From Acidimicrobiia bacterium (lineage in GTDB: Bacteria; Actinomycetota; Acidimicrobiia; Acidimicrobiales; Aldehydirespiratoraceae), in assembly GCA_022828135.1 (NCBI GenBank), contig JAJEJB010000040.1, positions 62,001 to 126,000 on the forward strand: 64,000 bases of DNA, in the 5' to 3' direction. Both the position numbers and the translations under genes were made by a program. Shown here one piece after another: positions 60,276 to 64,000 of the stretch. The notes beneath the pieces were generated by a model. It saw only the letters and a program-made list of their open reading frames with translations. It was not told the DNA's origin and searched no databases. How positions within the stretch are numbered: position 1 is the first letter of the stretch; every line of letters begins with the position of its first letter.

Positions 60276-61292
60276 TCAGGACCGAGCGCTCGCCTGGTTG
60301 CCGCGGCGGGCTTTCATGCGTTGGCGCATCTTGGCGTGGGCCTCGGGGGTGCCGTCGTGGAAGGTGCCGAAGAGCCTGTCGATGGGGACGGGCCGGTTGC
60401 CGTAGTTGCATTCGAAGAAGCGGTGGTGCAGATGGTGGAAGTAGTCGGCGCCCGGCGCGCTGCGCCCCTCGCGCCGGCCGACCTCGAAGCGCTCGAACCC
60501 CGAGTGCGACACCGCCGGCGACACTCCCTGGAACAGGCCGCCGAGGATCACGATGAACGGATGGGCCGGGACCACCCACCACAGCACGAACACGCTGAAG
60601 TAGATCGCATGCTCCAGCGGGTGCATCGAGATGCCGGTCCATGGTCCGGTGTTCACGTTGCGGTGGTGCAGGTAGTGGGCGTGGTCGTAGAACCAGCGAA
60701 CATGCAGCAGCCGGTGGTTCAGGTAGAAGTGGGTCACCGACCACAGGAACACGCCGACGGTCAGCACCGACAGGTACGGCCAGCCCGAGGACCACTCCAC
60801 CCGCGGGATCCAGTCGTTGGCGTAGAACCACATGGTGAGCGACTCGTAGGCGGTCCAGATGGTGACACCGCTGACCAGGCTCCAGAACACGTTGTCGCGG
60901 GTCTGGTTGGTCCACAGGAACTCCTGGTTGGTGGTGCTCATCCACTGCCGGTTGTACTTGTAGCGCTGCTGCTGGGCCCGCCTCACATACAGCGCCAGGT
61001 GAAGCGCTCCGGCCACCGCGGTCAGGATCAGCGCGTTGCGGAGATAGATCTCCAGGACCCACCCCGGACTCAGGCTCGCCATTCGCTCCATCGACGGGGT
61101 CAGGTAGTTCCACGTCAGCGCGGCCAACGCCACCCAGAACACTCCGTAGGGGAGCATCACCGGTTTGACCAGGTACAGCAGCATCGCCACCGGTCGCGGC
61201 GGCCAGTCGAACATCGGCGACGTTGAAATGGGGACGTCTGGCTCGTAGCCCTTCGAGCCTGGGTTGGTGACAGCCGAAGACGTATCCGCCAT
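60276..61292 (-). CDS. Fatty acid hydroxylase / sterol desaturase family membrane protein
   Basis: A 338-residue di-iron membrane enzyme. There are four or more membrane helices. The histidine boxes are HRLLH near residue 193, HYLHH near residue 208 and HHLHH near residue 290, with a further ISMHPLEH in between. It hydroxylates or desaturates a lipid or sterol at the inner membrane. A GAAGGGGG Shine-Dalgarno lies upstream of its ATG. With the MpaB-type protein and the haemoglobin it forms a three-gene operon around oxygen chemistry. Confidence 0.9.
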   Translation of the reverse strand: MADTSSAVTNPGSKGYEPDVPISTSPMFDWPPRPVAMLLYLVKPVMLPYGVFWVALAALTWNYLTPSMERMASLSPGWVLEIYLRNALILTAVAGALHLALYVRRAQQQRYKYNRQWMSTTNQEFLWTNQTRDNVFWSLVSGVTIWTAYESLTMWFYANDWIPRVEWSSGWPYLSVLTVGVFLWSVTHFYLNHRLLHVRWFYDHAHYLHHRNVNTGPWTGISMHPLEHAIYFSVFVLWWVVPAHPFIVILGGLFQGVSPAVSHSGFERFEVGRREGRSAPGADYFHHLHHRFFECNYGNRPVPIDRLFGTFHDGTPEAHAKMRQRMKARRGNQASARS

Positions 61293-61453
61293 AGCCCTGC
61301 GACCCCCTTCGAACCACCCCGATCTGCCTCGAGTAGGGCGGCATGCTACACCCCGCGGAGGAACCGGTGAGAGATTCTCGGGCCGATTCTGTGGGCATAC
61401 CGCGGGTGCTCAACCCGAGATTCCTCCAGTGACCGACCGGACCAGCGGCACCG

Positions 61454-61459
61454 TATGCT
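61454..61459 (+). promoter_or_regulatory. -10 box of leaderless molybdenum hydroxylase operon
   Basis: TATGCT ends seven bases before the ATG at 61467. It overlaps the earlier in-frame ATG at 61455, so 61467 is the better start. Confidence 0.5.
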
Positions 61460-61466
61460 CTCGGCC

Positions 61467-62336
61467 ATGAAATATGCCTCCCCGACGACGGTGGCCGAGG
61501 CGGTGGATCTGCTGGGTTCTGAGCCGGACGCCCGCGTGTACGCGGGCGCGACCGACCTGATCCCCCAGATTCGCGCCGGCCGACCTGAGCCGAACGTCAT
61601 GGTCGACCTAAAGCGCATTGAGCGCTTGTGTGCGATCAGCAGCAGCGGATCCACCTACACGGTCGGCGCGGCCACCCCCACCGCCGACATCTGCGCCCAT
61701 GACGGCCTGGCCGCGGCCTTCCCGGGCCTTGTCGAGGCCAGCGGGCTGATCGGCTCCGACCAGATCCAGAGCCGATCGAGCTGGGGCGGCAACCTGGCCA
61801 ACGCCTCGCCCGCGGCCGACACGCCGCCCAGCCTCATTGTCAACGACGCCCGGGCGGTGATCGCCGGACCGGGCGGGGAGCGCACCGTGGCCGCGGCCGA
61901 CGTCGCCACCGGCCCCGGAACCACGTCGCTCGGCCCCGGAGAGCTCATCGTCGAGTTTGAACTGGACGAGCCGCCGGCGCGCACCGCCGACGCCTACCTG
62001 CGGCTGATCCCCCGCACCGAGATGGACATCGCGGTGGTCGGCGTGGCGGCCCGGGTCACCCTCGATGGCGACGGCAAGGTCGCGGCGGCGGCCATCGCCC
62101 TCGGCGCGGTGGCTCCCACCGTGGTACGGGTGCCCGACGCCGAGGCCGCCCTGATCGGCAACGAACCGGCCGGCGATGCGCTGGCCGCGGTGGAGGCGGC
62201 TGCGTCGGCCGCCACCAACCCCATCGACGACAAGCGGGGCACCGTCGCCTACCGCCGGCAGGTGGCCGGCGTGCTGGCCCGCCGGGCAGTGTCCATCGCG
62301 GCCGAGCGGGCCCGCGAGCGAGGAGGCCAGTCATGA
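61467..62336 (+). CDS. Molybdenum hydroxylase FAD-binding (medium) subunit
   Basis: A 289-residue CoxM/XdhB-like subunit. The FAD motif AGATDLIPQIRAG near residue 32 and the second FAD loop IQSRSSWGGNLANASPAADTP near residue 103 are characteristic. It passes electrons from the 2Fe-2S subunit to an acceptor. The ATGA overlap with the next gene fixes the operon order FAD, 2Fe-2S, Mo. The family covers CO dehydrogenase, xanthine dehydrogenase and aldehyde oxidases. Confidence 0.92.
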   Translation: MKYASPTTVAEAVDLLGSEPDARVYAGATDLIPQIRAGRPEPNVMVDLKRIERLCAISSSGSTYTVGAATPTADICAHDGLAAAFPGLVEASGLIGSDQIQSRSSWGGNLANASPAADTPPSLIVNDARAVIAGPGGERTVAAADVATGPGTTSLGPGELIVEFELDEPPARTADAYLRLIPRTEMDIAVVGVAARVTLDGDGKVAAAAIALGAVAPTVVRVPDAEAALIGNEPAGDALAAVEAAASAATNPIDDKRGTVAYRRQVAGVLARRAVSIAAERARERGGQS

Positions 62337-62806
62337 GCCGCGTCCACGTCACCTGCACCATCAACGGCGACCCGGCCGAGTTCCTCTGCGACGGCGGCCA
62401 GACGCTGCTCGACGCCCTGCGCGACGAGGTCGGCCTCACCGGAGCCAAGGAGGGCTGCGGCACCGGCGACTGCGGGGCCTGCTCCATCGTCATGGACGGG
62501 CGCCTGCTGTGCTCGTGCCTGGTGCTCGCCCCCGAGGCCGAGGGCACATCCATCTCCACCGTGGAGGGGATGGCCACCGGCGACGACCTGCACCCTCTCC
62601 AGCAGTGCTTCCTGGAGGGCGCCGCCCTGCAGTGCGGCGTGTGCACCCCCGGGTTCCTGGTAGCGGCCAAGGCGCTGCTCGACCGCAACCCCGACCCAAC
62701 CGAGACCGAGATCCGCTACGGCCTGGCCGGCAACCTCTGCCGCTGCACCGGCTACGACAAGATCGTGCGGGCCGTGCAGGCCGCGGCCGAGAGGCTGAGC
62801 GGGTAG
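62333..62806 (+). CDS. Molybdenum hydroxylase 2Fe-2S (small) subunit
   Basis: A 157-residue CoxS-like protein with both 2Fe-2S sites. The plant-type cluster is GCGTGDCGACSIVMDGRLLCSC near residues 43-64 (split between CGTGDCGAC and the later Cys). The helical cluster is LQCGVCTPGFL near residue 100 with NLCRCTGYDKI near residue 138. It relays electrons from the Mo site to the FAD subunit. Its stop TAG lies within the motif GAGGCTGAGCGGGTAGG that precedes repeat copy 4. Confidence 0.94.
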   Translation: MSRVHVTCTINGDPAEFLCDGGQTLLDALRDEVGLTGAKEGCGTGDCGACSIVMDGRLLCSCLVLAPEAEGTSISTVEGMATGDDLHPLQQCFLEGAALQCGVCTPGFLVAAKALLDRNPDPTETEIRYGLAGNLCRCTGYDKIVRAVQAAAERLSG

Positions 62807-62814
62807 GCGGCGCA

Positions 62815-62925
62815 ATGCAACGATTCCGAGAGACACTCAGCGAAGCCGTGGCCCGAGCGGCCCGTGAGCGCAGCGAACAAGAGCGGGAAACACCGCAATC
62901 AACGAGAGCTAGGAGCCGCAAGTGA
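62815..62925 (+). CDS. Short repeat-encoded ORF upstream of Mo subunit gene (copy 4)
   Basis: A 36-codon ORF with TAGGCGG ahead of its ATG. Residues 9-24 read SEAVARAARERSEQER, the same block at the same distance from the ATG as in the ORF at 3022. Its TGA (62923-62925) overlaps the GTG (62922) of the Mo subunit. Elsewhere in this operon genes overlap directly, so the element looks inserted while keeping translational coupling. It may be coding or merely an open frame in a DNA repeat. Confidence 0.42.
   Translation: MQRFRETLSEAVARAARERSEQERETPQSTRARSRK
62842..62894 (+). repeat. Dispersed intergenic repeat, copy 4
   Basis: The 45-bp core plus the GGGAAACACC extension shared with copies 2 and 3. 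It splits the small and large subunit genes of the molybdenum hydroxylase, leaving a 115-base gap between them. Differences from copy 1 are GAA for GAG and CGC for CGA, silent in the peptide frame. Confidence 0.85.
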
Positions 62926-64000
62926 CCGTCACCGAGCCCAAGCCCCGCTACAAGTACGTCGGCACCCGGCCCGTCCGCCACGACGGGCTCGAGAAGGTGA
63001 CCGGCCGGGCCCGCTTCGCGGCCGACCTCAACCTGCCGGGCCAGCTCCACGGCATCGTGGTGCGCTCGCCCCACGCCCACGCCCGGATCACCTCCATCGA
63101 CACGTCTGAGGCCGAGGCCATGCCCGGCGTCAAGGCGGTGATCACCAGCGAGGACTTCCCGGCCGTGGCTCCCGGCCACCGCCAGTACGACATGTGCGTC
63201 AACGTCATCGCCCGCGACAAGGTCTTCTACGAGGGCCACGCGCTGGCCGCGGTGGCCGCTTCGACCCGCGACCAGGCCCAGGCGGCCGCGGCCGCGGTCA
63301 AGGTGGAGTACGAGGTGCTGCCGGCGGTGCTCACCATCGACCAGGCGCTGGCCCCCGACGCCCCCGTGCTGCACGCCCACATGATGACCGCAGGGGCCAA
63401 CCCGCCCGCCGAGGAGGCCTCCAACATCAGCAACATCACCCGGTTCTCCAGCGGCACGGACATGGACGCCGGGTTCGCCGAGGCCGACCTCGTGATGGAG
63501 CGGGAGTTCACCACCCGGCCGGTCCACCAGGGCTACATCGAACCCCACGCCTGCGTGGCCGACACCGGCCAGGACGGCCACACCACGATCTGGTGCTCCT
63601 CGCAGGGGCACTTCAACGTCCGGTCGTCCACCGCGACGCTGCTCGGCTGGGAGAACACCCGCATCCGGGTGATCCCGGCCGAGATCGGCGGCGGCTTCGG
63701 CGGCAAGACCACCATCTACCTCGAGCCGCTGGCCGTGGCCCTGTCGGCCAAGGCGGGGCGTCCGGTGAAGATGGTGATGACCCGCGACGAGGTGTTCCGG
63801 GCCACCGGTCCCGCTCCCGGCACCAAGCTCAGGATCAAGCTCGGCGCCCAGAGCGACGGCAACCTGGTGGCCGGCGACGCCTACCTGATCTACACCAACG
63901 GCGCCTACGCCGGCCCCGGCGGGCTGCTGGGCGCCATGACCGTGTTCGAGTCCTACAACATCCCGCACTTCGACATCGAGGCGCTCGACGTCGTGATCAA
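62922..64000 (+). CDS. Molybdenum hydroxylase large (Mo-binding) subunit, 5' part
   Basis: Starts at GTG 62922 and runs off the window after about 359 codons. The N-terminal aldehyde-oxidase a/b hammerhead domain has RPVRHDGLEKVTGRARFAAD, the HGIVVRSPHAHARI region and VFYEGHALAAVAA. The Mo-binding domain begins with EIGGGFGGKTTIYLEPLAVA near residue 255, the first pterin-contact loop. The active-site loop that separates CO dehydrogenase from other members lies beyond the window, so the substrate cannot be assigned. Confidence 0.9.
   Translation, partial: MTVTEPKPRYKYVGTRPVRHDGLEKVTGRARFAADLNLPGQLHGIVVRSPHAHARITSIDTSEAEAMPGVKAVITSEDFPAVAPGHRQYDMCVNVIARDKVFYEGHALAAVAASTRDQAQAAAAAVKVEYEVLPAVLTIDQALAPDAPVLHAHMMTAGANPPAEEASNISNITRFSSGTDMDAGFAEADLVMEREFTTRPVHQGYIEPHACVADTGQDGHTTIWCSSQGHFNVRSSTATLLGWENTRIRVIPAEIGGGFGGKTTIYLEPLAVALSAKAGRPVKMVMTRDEVFRATGPAPGTKLRIKLGAQSDGNLVAGDAYLIYTNGAYAGPGGLLGAMTVFESYNIPHFDIEALDVVI

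Noticed and set aside
61467-64000. Calling the molybdenum hydroxylase a CO dehydrogenase
   Set aside because: The gene order fits, but the diagnostic active-site loop of the large subunit is beyond the window end.

Overview
The window is high-GC, gene-dense DNA with tight operons, many ATGA/GTGA start-stop overlaps and many probably leaderless promoters. Together with the gene content (CYP125-like P450s, acyl-CoA dehydrogenases, a GOLPH3-like protein, a MpaB-type oxygenase, ETF-linked demethylation) this suggests an actinobacterium, most likely a marine or host-associated member of the Acidimicrobiia. The lineage is an inference, because no rRNA or other taxonomic marker is present. I saw no tRNA, rRNA, CRISPR array or insertion sequence.

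Region 1 (1-12231, + strand) is a long catabolic operon: the tail of an acyl-CoA dehydrogenase, a zinc alcohol dehydrogenase, a glutamine-synthetase-like ligase, two related P450s with a small 3Fe-4S ferredoxin, a class III aminotransferase, an aldehyde dehydrogenase, a TTC38-like TPR protein, an acyl-CoA-dehydrogenase-fold protein lacking the usual catalytic Glu (candidate 3-sulfinopropanoyl-CoA desulfinase) and a family III CoA-transferase. Region 2 (12213-20120) has a GNAT and a C45-type hydrolase on the minus strand, then a PuuB-like oxidase, a second class III aminotransferase, a metallo-beta-lactamase-fold protein and an FGly-type sulfatase. Regions 1 and 2 together resemble a gamma-glutamyl amine (Puu-like) pathway combined with P450 chemistry.

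Region 3 (20186-43873) is a one-carbon island: DUF1015 and phosphoglycerate-dehydrogenase-like genes, folD, metF, fhs, a dimethylglycine/sarcosine dehydrogenase-like protein, etfBA, an IclR regulator, proS, a BKACE (DUF849) enzyme, an NAD-type formate dehydrogenase and an FNT formate channel. The formate dehydrogenase carries an in-frame TGA read as selenocysteine, with a SECIS-like hairpin. Its catalytic polypeptide is split and permuted: the N-terminal Fe-S part is encoded downstream of the diaphorase subunit. Two divergent promoters here (serA/folD and fhs/DMGDH) share a tandem palindromic operator.

Region 4 (43877-53688) has a GOLPH3-like protein, an FMN alpha-hydroxy-acid oxidase, a dienelactone hydrolase, an ATP-grasp/alpha-E/transglutaminase trio, a metallo-beta-lactamase-fold protein and two tandem Bcr/CflA-type MFS transporters. 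Region 5 (53824-64000) has an HSL-type esterase, a catabolic cobalamin-dependent reductive dehalogenase, a D-aminoacylase-like amidohydrolase, a truncated haemoglobin/MpaB/sterol-desaturase operon, and the start of a molybdenum hydroxylase operon (FAD, 2Fe-2S and Mo subunits) cut by the window end.

Two repeat families recur between genes. One is a 45-bp element present four times, always just upstream of a plus-strand gene; two copies encode a short peptide with the same 16-residue block, whose stop codon overlaps the start region of the next gene. The other is a 17-bp-stem palindrome present twice, with a compensatory base change.
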